Shown: positions 34,370 to 42,371 of the stretch, piece after piece
Position numbering within the stretch: position 1 is the stretch's first letter
How the letters are laid out: each line of letters begins with the position of its first letter
Assembly (NCBI RefSeq): GCF_009193175.1
Contig: NZ_VUKE01000008.1
Coordinates: forward strand, 62,001-126,000
Reading direction: 5' to 3'
Length of the DNA stretch: 64,000 nt
Origin: Georgenia ruanii
GTDB taxonomy: Bacteria > Actinomycetota > Actinomycetes > Actinomycetales > Actinomycetaceae
Position numbers and translations under genes: made by a program
The notes under the pieces: model-generated
Database searches by the model: none
The model's input: only the letters and a program-made list of their open reading frames with translations
What the model was told of the DNA's origin: nothing

Positions 34370-36049
34370 TCAGCGCGCCAGCTCGGCCAGCGCCCCGGCG
34401 AACCGCGAGAACTCGGCCAGCTGCTCCTCCAGCGGGCCGACCACCTGCTCGCGCACGGTCTGGTCCACCGCGGCCCGCAGCCGCCGCTCGACCCGCCGAG
34501 CCCGGCGCCTCGCGCCGGCCCGCGCGGCCACGGACCCCACCAGCGCCAGCAGCAACCCGGCCGCGAGCCCGCCGCCGAGCAGCACGGTGGGCCAGGGCAG
34601 GGGCCCGGCCATCGCCGTGACCGGCTCGGGCAGGCGGAGATAGGACAGCGCGGCGAGGACGCCGAGCCAGGCCGCGCCGGCGACCGCCGCGAGCAGGAAC
34701 ACCCACTGCAGCACGCCCAGCACCCGCCACCAGGCCGGTCGTCGGGTCTGCTCGAGCTCGGCGCCGGCCACCCGCTGGTCCAGGGAATCCACCAGCGCGG
34801 GGACGCGCGCGGTGACGTCCTCCAGCACGTCGGCGCGCCACTGCCCGGGCAGGTGCGTGGTGCCGCTCGCGACCATGGCGTGCGCCGCGGCCCGCACCGC
34901 TGCCTCCTGCACCGGCGTGGGGCCGGGCAGCGAGGTGCGCGCCAGGCGGACGTCCTCCGCCTGCGCGCCCAGGTGCAGACGCTTGAGCGGGTCCGGGCGC
35001 AGCCGGGACACCCATCTCACGGGTGGCCAGCCCACGTGCCGGCGGGCGGCGCGGACGTACGACCCGCGGGTCGCGTAGCGCACGGCGTCCACCCCGGCGG
35101 CCTGGGCCGCGGCGCCCACGAGCCGGGCCACCGCGGCGTCCCCGACCTCCACCGGAGCCGCAGCCGCGTCGGCCTCCGCCGCGCGGGCGAGCGCGGTGGC
35201 GGCGGTGCGCACGTCCGCGGCCAGGCGCAGCTGCGCCGCGCGCCGGCCCTCGGCGACGGCGGTGATCCGCTCACGCAGCTCGGGAACGCCGCTGCCCTCG
35301 CGGGCCGAGACGGCGAGCACCTCCACCCCGTCGAGCCCGTCGCGGGCCAGCAGCCGGGCCAGGTCGGCGAGCACGGCCGCGCGCTCGTCCGCGGCCAAGG
35401 TGTCGACCTGATTGAGCACCACCAGGGTGACGTCCGCGTGCGCGGCCATGGGCGCGAGGAAGTCGTCGTGCACGATCCCGTCGGCGTACTTCTGCGGGTC
35501 GAGCACCCAGACGAGCACGTCGACACGGCCCGCCATCCGCCCCGCCACCCGCCGGTGGTCGGCGACGGTGGAGTCGATGTCGGGCAGGTCGAGCAGCACG
35601 AGCCCGCCGGGGCCGTCGGGGCCGTCGGGTTCGCCCGGGCCGTCGGGTTCGCCCGGGCCGTCGGGGACGTCCGGGCCATCCCCGGCCACGGTGCGCTCGG
35701 GCACGCCGAGCCAGTCCAGCAGGTCGGCGGCGTCGTCGTCGCCCCACACCGCCGCCAGCGGCTGATGGGTGGTGGGACGGCGAGCCGCCACCTTGGCCAC
35801 CTCGCGCCCGAGCAGCGCGTTGAACAGGGAGGACTTGCCCGAGCCGGTCGCCCCGAGCAGGGCCACGACTGTCCGTCCGGCGGCGAGGTTCTGCCGTTCC
35901 TCGGCGCGGCCGAGCAGCGCCCGGACGGCCTCGACGGCGGGAGCAGGCAGGTGCCCGTCCGCCAGCTCGACCGCCTCGCCGAGCAGGGACAGGTCGCGCG
36001 GCAGGGTGGCAGCCGGGTCGGCCGGGCCGCGGCGCAGCAGCGCGCTCAC
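34370..36049 (-). CDS. Membrane-associated dynamin/Era-like GTPase, second of a pair
   Basis: A 559-residue P-loop GTPase. Motifs: G1 LLGATGSGKSSLFNALLG near residue 65, G2 threonines in RPTTHQPLA, G3 LLDLPDIDST near 150, G4 VLNQVDTLA near 205. Between G2 and G3 is a repeated GEPDGPGEPDGP insert. A helical middle region and two C-terminal transmembrane helices (about 425-450 and 465-490) precede a final coiled coil. It resembles bacterial dynamin-like and YfjP-type GTPases; the role is unknown. Its GTG overlaps the stop of the first GTPase as GTGA. The operon hisS-GTPase-GTPase suggests a housekeeping role. Confidence 0.8.
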   Translation of the reverse strand: MSALLRRGPADPAATLPRDLSLLGEAVELADGHLPAPAVEAVRALLGRAEERQNLAAGRTVVALLGATGSGKSSLFNALLGREVAKVAARRPTTHQPLAAVWGDDDAADLLDWLGVPERTVAGDGPDVPDGPGEPDGPGEPDGPDGPGGLVLLDLPDIDSTVADHRRVAGRMAGRVDVLVWVLDPQKYADGIVHDDFLAPMAAHADVTLVVLNQVDTLAADERAAVLADLARLLARDGLDGVEVLAVSAREGSGVPELRERITAVAEGRRAAQLRLAADVRTAATALARAAEADAAAAPVEVGDAAVARLVGAAAQAAGVDAVRYATRGSYVRAARRHVGWPPVRWVSRLRPDPLKRLHLGAQAEDVRLARTSLPGPTPVQEAAVRAAAHAMVASGTTHLPGQWRADVLEDVTARVPALVDSLDQRVAGAELEQTRRPAWWRVLGVLQWVFLLAAVAGAAWLGVLAALSYLRLPEPVTAMAGPLPWPTVLLGGGLAAGLLLALVGSVAARAGARRRARRVERRLRAAVDQTVREQVVGPLEEQLAEFSRFAGALAELAR

Positions 36050-37800
36050 AGGCCCGCCTCCGCGCGCCGGGCGGCGCGCACGGCGGTGACGGCGGCCCCG
36101 ATCCGGTCCGGCCCGCCGGGGTCGACGGCGAGCCCGGCGAGGGCGCCGCGGTAGGCGGCCGCCTGCGCGGCGAGGAACTCCCCGGCCCGCCGGTGCAGGT
36201 CGGCGCGCGCCGCCTGGGTCATCTTGCGCACGGCGTCGTCGCCGAAGACCGCCTCGAGGAGCTTCTGGGCCACGACGGCGGTGCCGCCGGCGATGGCGAT
36301 CTCCGCGCCCGTCAGCCCCGCGGTGGAGGCGAAGAGGACCACCATGAGCGCGATGGCCAGGCCGTTGACGCCGAAGGAGAGCATCCGCGCGGTGAACCGC
36401 TTGTCGGCGCCCTCCTCGCGCACCATGCCCAGCAGGTCGCCCTGCCAGCCGCGCACCTGCGCCGAGGCCTGGTCGACGAGCCGGTCCTCGGAGGTCAGCG
36501 CCGCGGTGGCCCGCGCGAGGACGGTGCGGGCGCCGGGCTCGAGGCGCCAGGCGTGGTCGACGTCGGCGGCGGCCCGGGCGGCCTCGGCCACGAGCAGGGT
36601 CTGCAGCCCGGTCTCGATGGCGACGCCGACCTGCTCGGCCGGGGCGGGACGGCCCCGGAAGAAGCTGCCGATGCGGTCGCGGACGCGGCCCACGTGGGCC
36701 TCCACGGACCGGAAGAACTCCCCCGTGCCGACGAACTCCTGCCAGCGGGCGAGCACCTCCCCGCGCAGCATCGCCCCGTCGGCGGTGGCCGCCATGAGGC
36801 GCTGGTGGGCCTGCGCGTAGGCCTCGTCCACCTGCGCGGCCAGGGCGTTCTGCGCACCGATCTGGGCGCGGGCGGCGTCGCCCACGCCGGAGGCCCGCTC
36901 GAGGACGGCGTCCACGGCACCGCCGAGGGTCTGGCGGGCCACCGAGGCCCGCGAGCCGGCGTCGGCGGCGATGCCGTGCAGCCAGCCGCGCAGGGCGGCG
37001 ACGTCGTCGGCGGGCAGCAGCCCGTCGGGGTCGAGGGTGGTCTCCCGGATGACGAACAGCGGCGCCCGGCCCAGTCCCTCCTCCTCCAGCCGCGCGGCGA
37101 GGTCCTGGCGCACCTCCGCGCTCACCCCGGCCGGGACCCGGTCGAGGACGACGGCGACGACGATGCGGCGGGCGGCCGCCTCGGCGAGCAGCGCCCACGG
37201 GATGGCGTCGCCGTACCTCGCGGCGGTGGTGACGAACACCCACAGGTCGGCCGCGGCGAGCAGCTGGTTCGCCAGCTGACGGTTCTCGGTGACCACGGAG
37301 TCGATGTCCGGGGCATCGAGCAGCGCCAGCCCCTCGGGCAGCTCGGCCGAGGCCCGCAGCTCGAGCTCGTGGTGGGCGCCCGCCCCCGTCCCGGGGGCGG
37401 CCGGCGCGCCGGGCGCGAGGGTGACGCGCGCGAGGCCGGGCAGGACGCGGTCGTCGGCGAACCAGGCCGCGTCGTCGGGGTGGTGGACCAGCAGCGGTCG
37501 GCGTGTGGTGGGCCGGATGGCCGAGGCCACGGCGACGCGGTCCCGCAGCAGGGCGTTGACCAGCGTGGACTTCCCGGCGCCGGTCGAGCCCCCGACGACG
37601 GCGAGCAGGGGCGCCTCGAGCTGCTCGTAGCGCGGGATGACGTAGTCGCCGAGCTGGTCGAGCACCTCGGCCCGCTCGGCGCGGGCCTCGTCGGCGCCGG
37701 CGACGTCGAGCGGGAGCGCCAGCCCGACGAGGGCCTCGCGCAGCCCGTCCAGCGCCGCGAGCACCGCGCGGGCGCCGTCGGGGCTCGCGAGCAGCGTCAT
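36046..37800 (-). CDS. Membrane-associated dynamin-like GTPase, first of a pair
   Basis: A 584-residue GTPase with G1 VVGGSTGAGKSTLVNALL near residue 68, G2 in RPTTRRPLLVHHPDD, and G3 LLDAPDIDSVVTEN near 160. The expected G4 NKxD is changed to LDRVPAG, so base recognition may differ from that of the partner. A long alpha-helical stalk region follows, then two hydrophobic helices near 475-515 (LAIALMVVLFASTAGLTGAEIAIAGG). The pair of unequal membrane GTPases recalls dynamin-like pairs thought to remodel membranes. The ATG overlaps the hisS stop as ATGA. No function is proven. Confidence 0.8.
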   Translation of the reverse strand: MTLLASPDGARAVLAALDGLREALVGLALPLDVAGADEARAERAEVLDQLGDYVIPRYEQLEAPLLAVVGGSTGAGKSTLVNALLRDRVAVASAIRPTTRRPLLVHHPDDAAWFADDRVLPGLARVTLAPGAPAAPGTGAGAHHELELRASAELPEGLALLDAPDIDSVVTENRQLANQLLAAADLWVFVTTAARYGDAIPWALLAEAAARRIVVAVVLDRVPAGVSAEVRQDLAARLEEEGLGRAPLFVIRETTLDPDGLLPADDVAALRGWLHGIAADAGSRASVARQTLGGAVDAVLERASGVGDAARAQIGAQNALAAQVDEAYAQAHQRLMAATADGAMLRGEVLARWQEFVGTGEFFRSVEAHVGRVRDRIGSFFRGRPAPAEQVGVAIETGLQTLLVAEAARAAADVDHAWRLEPGARTVLARATAALTSEDRLVDQASAQVRGWQGDLLGMVREEGADKRFTARMLSFGVNGLAIALMVVLFASTAGLTGAEIAIAGGTAVVAQKLLEAVFGDDAVRKMTQAARADLHRRAGEFLAAQAAAYRGALAGLAVDPGGPDRIGAAVTAVRAARRAEAGL

Positions 37801-39152
37801 CGACGCTCCGCCGGCACCGGGACGACCACCCGAGGCCACAGGTCCTCCTGCGGCGGGGTCCACGTGGCGGCGTCGGCGGGGACCTGCTCCCCGGAGCGGA
37901 TGTCCTTGACCTCGTCGGCCTCCTCGCCGGGGAACCACACGAACGGGATGCCGCGGCGGTCGGCGTAGCGGATCTGCTTGCCGAACTTCGCCGCGGTCGG
38001 GGCGACGTCGGTGGGGATGCCCCGGGCGCGCAGGGCGCGCGCGACCCGGTCGCTGGCCCGGCGGTGCTCCTCGTCGGTGACGGCGACGAGCACGGCGGTG
38101 GGCACCGGCCGGGTGGCCCGCGCGAGGTCGTCGCCGAGCACGCGGGCGAGCAGCCGGGACACGCCGATCGACAGCCCGACGCCGGGGTAGGTGCGCTTGC
38201 CGTCGGAGGCGAGGGAGTCGTAGCGCCCGCCCGAGCAGATCGAGCCGAGGTTCTCGTGGCCCACCAGGGTGGTCTCGTAGACGCTGCCGGTGTAGTAGTC
38301 CAGGCCCCGGGCGATCTTGAGGTCGGCGACGACGGTGCCGGGGGCGAGGTCCTCGGCCGCCTCGAGCAGCGCGACCAGCTCGCCGAGCCCCTCGTCGAGC
38401 AGGTCGGAGCGGAAGCCCAGGGCGAGGACCTGGTCCGCCACCCCGGCGTCGACCCCGGAGATCGAGGCGAGGGCGAGGGCGTGAGCGGCCTGCTGCGGCG
38501 TCGCGCCGGCCTCCTGCTCCAGCGCGACGGCGACCGCCTCGGGGCCGATCTTGTCGAGCTTGTCGATCACGCGCAGCGCCGCCTCGACGTCCTCCAGCCC
38601 GATGGCCTCGTAGAAGCCCTGGGCGACCTTGCGGTTGTTGACGCTGATGCGCACCGGCGGGATCGGCAGGGCCGCCAGGGCCTCGGCCATCACGAGCGGC
38701 AGCTCCACCTCGTAGTGGAACGGCAGGGTGTCCGCGCCCACGACGTCGATGTCCGCCTGGGTGAACTCGCGGAAGCGGCCGTCCTGGGGTCGCTCGCCGC
38801 GCCAGACCTTCTGGATCTGGTAGCGCTTGAAGGGGAAGGTCAGCTGCCCGGCGTGCTCGAGGACGTAGCGCGCGAAGGGGACGGTGAGGTCGAAGTGCAG
38901 GCCGAGCTGCTTGTCGGGGTCCTCGGACGCTGTGTCCTCGGGGTCTTCCTGCAGCCGGCGCAGCAGGTAGACCTCCTTGGAGGTCTCGCCCTTGCGCAGC
39001 AGCTGGCTCAGCGGCTCGACGGCGCGCGTCTCGATCCCGGCGAAGCCATGGAGCTCGAAGGTGCGCCGCAGGGAGTCGAGGACGTAGCTCTCGACGACGC
39101 GGCCGTCGGGCAGCCACTCGGGGAATCCGGACAGGGAGGACGCACGTGCCAT
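37797..39152 (-). CDS. hisS: Histidine--tRNA ligase
   Basis: Class II synthetase of 451 residues that charges tRNA-His. Motif 1 lies near residue 20, motif 2 YQIQKVWRGERPQDGRFREF near 115, then histidine-specific loops GLDYYTGSVYE and CSGGRYDSL near 290-310, and motif 3 GVGLSIGVSRL. The anticodon domain (about 345-430) follows. The ATG at 39152 gives the standard start MARASSLSGFPEWLP; GTG two codons earlier is possible. GAAGAT ends 7 bases before this ATG, so it may be leaderless. It leads the operon hisS-GTPase-GTPase. The 174-bp gap upstream holds short GCTCGGCGTGGGCG repeats. Confidence 0.96.
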   Translation of the reverse strand: MARASSLSGFPEWLPDGRVVESYVLDSLRRTFELHGFAGIETRAVEPLSQLLRKGETSKEVYLLRRLQEDPEDTASEDPDKQLGLHFDLTVPFARYVLEHAGQLTFPFKRYQIQKVWRGERPQDGRFREFTQADIDVVGADTLPFHYEVELPLVMAEALAALPIPPVRISVNNRKVAQGFYEAIGLEDVEAALRVIDKLDKIGPEAVAVALEQEAGATPQQAAHALALASISGVDAGVADQVLALGFRSDLLDEGLGELVALLEAAEDLAPGTVVADLKIARGLDYYTGSVYETTLVGHENLGSICSGGRYDSLASDGKRTYPGVGLSIGVSRLLARVLGDDLARATRPVPTAVLVAVTDEEHRRASDRVARALRARGIPTDVAPTAAKFGKQIRYADRRGIPFVWFPGEEADEVKDIRSGEQVPADAATWTPPQEDLWPRVVVPVPAERR

Positions 39153-39326
39153 GGCCACGATCTTCGCACCCGCGCGCCCTTCCGGGCGATTCGCCCCGCC
39201 GCCGCGGCCGGCGTCCTCCGCTGGGCGCCCGACGGACGGCCGCTCGGCGTGGGCGGACGGCTGCTCGGCGTGGGCGCGGCTGCTCGGCGCCAGGTGGACG
39301 GCCGCGCCGCGTGGGACGGCGGCCGC

Positions 39327-40061
39327 TCAGCGCCGGCCCAGCGCCTCCCGCACGTACGGATTGGTGGCCAGCTCGTCGGCGAGGACGGTCGCCGGGCCGT
39401 GCCCGGGCAGGAGCACGGTGTGCGGCGGCAGCGCGCGGGTGAGGGTGCGTAGGGTGGCGGACATCTCGTCGGCGTCCCCGCCGGGCAGGTCGGTGCGGCC
39501 GATCGAGCCGGCGAAGAACACGTCCCCGCACAGCGCCACGAGGTGCATCCCGTCGTCGTCGGGCTCGGCGTGGGCGGGCAGCACCCCGTCGGTCTCCACC
39601 CGTCCGCGGGCGAGGAGCAGCGTGGACCCCTCCGTGTGCCCGGGGGCGGGCACCGCGCGCAGCACCACCCCGGGCACCGCCTCCCCACCCCCGCCGGTGA
39701 GCCAGGACGCCGGGAAGGGCGCGGCGCCGGCGGGCGACTGCCACGGCGTCGGCGCCAGCTGGGTGAAGTACTCGCCGAGGGGGCCGAGGGCGCCGGCCGG
39801 GTCCTCCAGCCGGTACGCGTCGCGGGGGGCGATGTACACCGGGGCGTCGCCGGCCAGCGCTGCGGCGTCCCAGACGTGGTCGGCGTGGCCGTGGGTGATG
39901 ACCACCGCCCCGAGGCGCAGCCGGTGCCGGAAGAGCAGCTCTGTCACGACCGGCGCGGCGCCGGCGCCGGGGTCGACGACGACGGCGGTCCCGCCCTCCT
40001 CGGCGGCCAGGACGTACGCATGGGTCTCGAGCACGGGGGCGGTCGCCCGCAGCAGCAGCAT
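39327..40061 (-). CDS. Metallo-beta-lactamase-fold hydrolase (glyoxalase II-like)
   Basis: A 244-residue zinc hydrolase. The HxHxDH metal motif is VITHGHADHVWD near residue 55; further ligands are APGHTEGST near 135, CGDVFFAGSIGRTDLPGG near 180 and LPGHGPATVL near 220. The GSIGRTDLPGG loop is typical of glyoxalase II and thioesterase-type members. The exact substrate is not known. The ATG at 40061 lies six bases after TAGCCT with no ribosome site, so the gene is probably leaderless. Its place between rel and hisS is usual in actinobacteria. Confidence 0.9.
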   Translation of the reverse strand: MLLLRATAPVLETHAYVLAAEEGGTAVVVDPGAGAAPVVTELLFRHRLRLGAVVITHGHADHVWDAAALAGDAPVYIAPRDAYRLEDPAGALGPLGEYFTQLAPTPWQSPAGAAPFPASWLTGGGGEAVPGVVLRAVPAPGHTEGSTLLLARGRVETDGVLPAHAEPDDDGMHLVALCGDVFFAGSIGRTDLPGGDADEMSATLRTLTRALPPHTVLLPGHGPATVLADELATNPYVREALGRR

Positions 40062-40067
40062 GGGCCC

Positions 40068-40073
40068 AGGCTA
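40068..40073 (-). promoter_or_regulatory. -10 box of the metallo-hydrolase gene
   Basis: TAGCCT is followed by exactly six bases and the ATG, with no ribosome site. Confidence 0.55.
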
Positions 40074-40241
40074 TCGGCCGCTCGGGCCGTTCCTTCCCGG
40101 GGAGCCCGGCTCCGAGATCGGACCGTGCTCCGCGCCGTGCGGGCCGCCCGGGGCACGCCAAGCGCCGCTCGGGGCGCGCCCGCCGCCGCTCGAGGGCGGT
40201 CCTCAACCCGCCGCGTCGCGAATGTGGTGTGATCCCCGTCG

Positions 40242-40261
40242 CCTCAGTCCCTAGACTGAGG
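40242..40261 (+). promoter_or_regulatory. Inverted repeat over the -10 box of the DUF349 gene
   Basis: CCTCAGTC and GACTGAGG pair perfectly around CCTA. The element contains TAGACT (40252-40257), a good -10, with GTGATC 17 bases upstream as a weak -35. The leader to the GTG at 40415 would be about 150 bases and holds an 18-bp palindrome at 40300-40317. The 353-bp spacer 40062-40414 otherwise shows nothing. Confidence 0.5.
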
Positions 40262-40414
40262 GCCTCTCCACGCACCCGGGCCGCGACGCGGACCGGGACG
40301 CGCGCCCGCGGGCGCGCAGGCGCGGTGGGGCCGCGGCGGCGGGACCGCCCCGGGCAGGTACGAGAACGGTGTGGCACCACGCCAACTCCGTCATCGAGAA
40401 GGAGTGACGTCCAA

Positions 40415-42286
40415 GTGACCGAGCAGTCGAGCCCCAGCGAGACCCGCGCAGCGAACGAGCAGACCCAGAACGATGCCCAGGCATCCCCGGAGACGGAGGC
40501 GTCGGTGGTCGCGGAGTCCGAGCGCGCGGAGGAGGTCACCCCGACGGCGGAGAGTGCGGCGGCGGGCGACGCCCCCGCGAGCGGCGCTCAGGCCGCTCAG
40601 GCCGCTCAGGCCGCTCCGGCGGCGCACGTCGCCGACGGCGCGGGACCGGACGCCGCAGAGCCGTCCGCCCCTGACGCCGTCCCCGCTCCCGCCGCGGAGG
40701 CCGCTTCCGCGGGACCGGACGCCGCCCCGGCCGCGGACGCCGCCCCCGCGGGACCGGACGCCACCGGCGAGACCGCGACGGCGCCTCAGCCCGAGCGCGC
40801 CGAGGCTCCCGCGCAGCCGGCCGCCCCCGCCGCGGACGCTGCCTCCGCCGAGCCGGGCGGCGCCGACGAGATCGCGGCGGCCGCGCCCCACGGCGCGCCC
40901 GCCGAGCGGCCGCACCCCACACCCTCGCCCGCCGACGCCCGCCCCGGCCCGCGCGCGGTGCCCCGCCCGGTCCCGCGCCCCAAGGTGCCCGCCGCCGCGG
41001 CCCCCGTCGCCGCGCCGCCGGTGCCGCCCGTCGACGCCCACGACGCCGCGGAGGCCGCCGCCTGGGGCCGGGTGGACGACGACGGCACCGTCTGGGTGCG
41101 TGAGGCCACCGGCGAACGCGTCGTCGGCCAGTACACCGGCGCCGACCGGGAGGAGGCCCTCGGGTTCTACGTCCGCCGCTTCCTCGACCTACAGGCGCAG
41201 GTCGCGCTGTTCGAGGCGCGGCTCCCCCAGCTCAGCGGCAAGGAGATCGACCAGACCCTCGCCACCCTGACCGACGCGCTCAAGGAGCCCACCGCCGTCG
41301 GCGACCTCGACGGGCTGCGCACCCGCCTCGACCGCGTCCGCGCAGCCGCCGAGGAGCGCCGCGCGGAGGCCGCGGCCGAGCGGGAGGCCGCGCGCGCCCG
41401 CGCAGTCGCGGACCGCACGGCCATCGTCGAGCAGGCCGAGAAGGTCGCCGCGCAGGACCCCACCCGCACCCAGTGGAAGCAGTCCGGGGAGCGGCTGCGG
41501 GACCTGCTCGACCAGTGGAAGAACGCCCAGCGCACCGGCCCGCGCCTGGACCGGCCCACCGAGGACGCCCTGTGGAAGCGGTTCTCGCACGCGCGCACGG
41601 CCTTCGACCGCCACCGCCGGCAGTACTTCTCCGAGCTCGACGCCTCCCAGGCGCAGGTCAAGGACGCCAAGGAGCAGCTCATCGCGCGCGCCGAGGAGCT
41701 GGCGGCCTCGACGGACTGGGGCCGCACCACCGCCGCGTACCGGCAGCTGATGGACGAGTGGAAGGCGGCCGGTCGCGCCTCCCGCAAGGACGACGACGCG
41801 CTGTGGGCACGGTTCCGCGCCGCCCAGCAGCGCTTCTTCGACGCCCGCAACGCCCAGAACGCCGAGATCGACGCCGAGTACTCCGAGAACCTCAAGGTCA
41901 AGCTCGCGCTGCTCGAGCAGGCCGAGGCGCTGGTGCCCGTCACGGACGTCAAGGCCGCCAAGGCCGCCCTGCGGCCGCTCCAGGACAAGTGGGACGCCGC
42001 GGGCAAGGTGCCCCGGGCGGACGTCCAGCGCGTCGAGGGGCGCATGCGCGCCGTCGAGCAGGCGGTGCGCGACGCCGAGCAGGCGGCCTGGCAGCGGACC
42101 GACCCGGAAAAGAAGGCCCGCGCGGAGGGCGCCGCGGCCCAGCTCGAGGCCGCCATCGCCGGCCTGGAGGCCGACCTGGCCCGGGCCCGCGAGACCGGCG
42201 ACGAGTCGCAGATCGCCGAGGCGCAGACCGCCCTCGACGCCCGCCGCGCGTGGCTGGACCAGGTCCAGCGCACCGCGCGGGACTGA
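40415..42286 (+). CDS. DUF349 coiled-coil protein with long disordered N-terminus
   Basis: A 623-residue protein. The first 210 residues are Ala/Pro/Glu-rich low complexity. A small folded segment follows (AAEAAAWGRVDDDGTVWVREATGERVVGQY in substance, about 210-260), then repeated DUF349 helical units with the pattern WKxxGxxxRxxDDALWxRFRAA (WKAAGRASRKDDDALWARF, KWDAAGKVPRADVQRVEGR). DUF349 proteins are widespread in actinobacteria next to rel; the function is unknown. The GTG at 40415 is 10 bases after AAGGAG. It converges with rel across a GC hairpin. Confidence 0.88.
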   Translation: MTEQSSPSETRAANEQTQNDAQASPETEASVVAESERAEEVTPTAESAAAGDAPASGAQAAQAAQAAPAAHVADGAGPDAAEPSAPDAVPAPAAEAASAGPDAAPAADAAPAGPDATGETATAPQPERAEAPAQPAAPAADAASAEPGGADEIAAAAPHGAPAERPHPTPSPADARPGPRAVPRPVPRPKVPAAAAPVAAPPVPPVDAHDAAEAAAWGRVDDDGTVWVREATGERVVGQYTGADREEALGFYVRRFLDLQAQVALFEARLPQLSGKEIDQTLATLTDALKEPTAVGDLDGLRTRLDRVRAAAEERRAEAAAEREAARARAVADRTAIVEQAEKVAAQDPTRTQWKQSGERLRDLLDQWKNAQRTGPRLDRPTEDALWKRFSHARTAFDRHRRQYFSELDASQAQVKDAKEQLIARAEELAASTDWGRTTAAYRQLMDEWKAAGRASRKDDDALWARFRAAQQRFFDARNAQNAEIDAEYSENLKVKLALLEQAEALVPVTDVKAAKAALRPLQDKWDAAGKVPRADVQRVEGRMRAVEQAVRDAEQAAWQRTDPEKKARAEGAAAQLEAAIAGLEADLARARETGDESQIAEAQTALDARRAWLDQVQRTARD

Positions 42287-42301
42287 GCCCCGAAACACCG
42301 C

Positions 42302-42327
42302 CGGCCGGCCCCTCCGGGGGCCGGCCG
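42302..42327. terminator. Bidirectional terminator between the DUF349 gene and rel
   Basis: An 11-bp perfect GC stem (CGGCCGGCCCC with its complement) around TCCG lies 15 bases after the DUF349 stop and 45 bases after the rel stop on the other strand. TTCGTGTCT follows on the plus strand. Confidence 0.75.
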
Positions 42328-42371
42328 TTCGTGTCTGGGCCGAAGCGGGCGCCGCGTGGGCCGCCCGGCCG

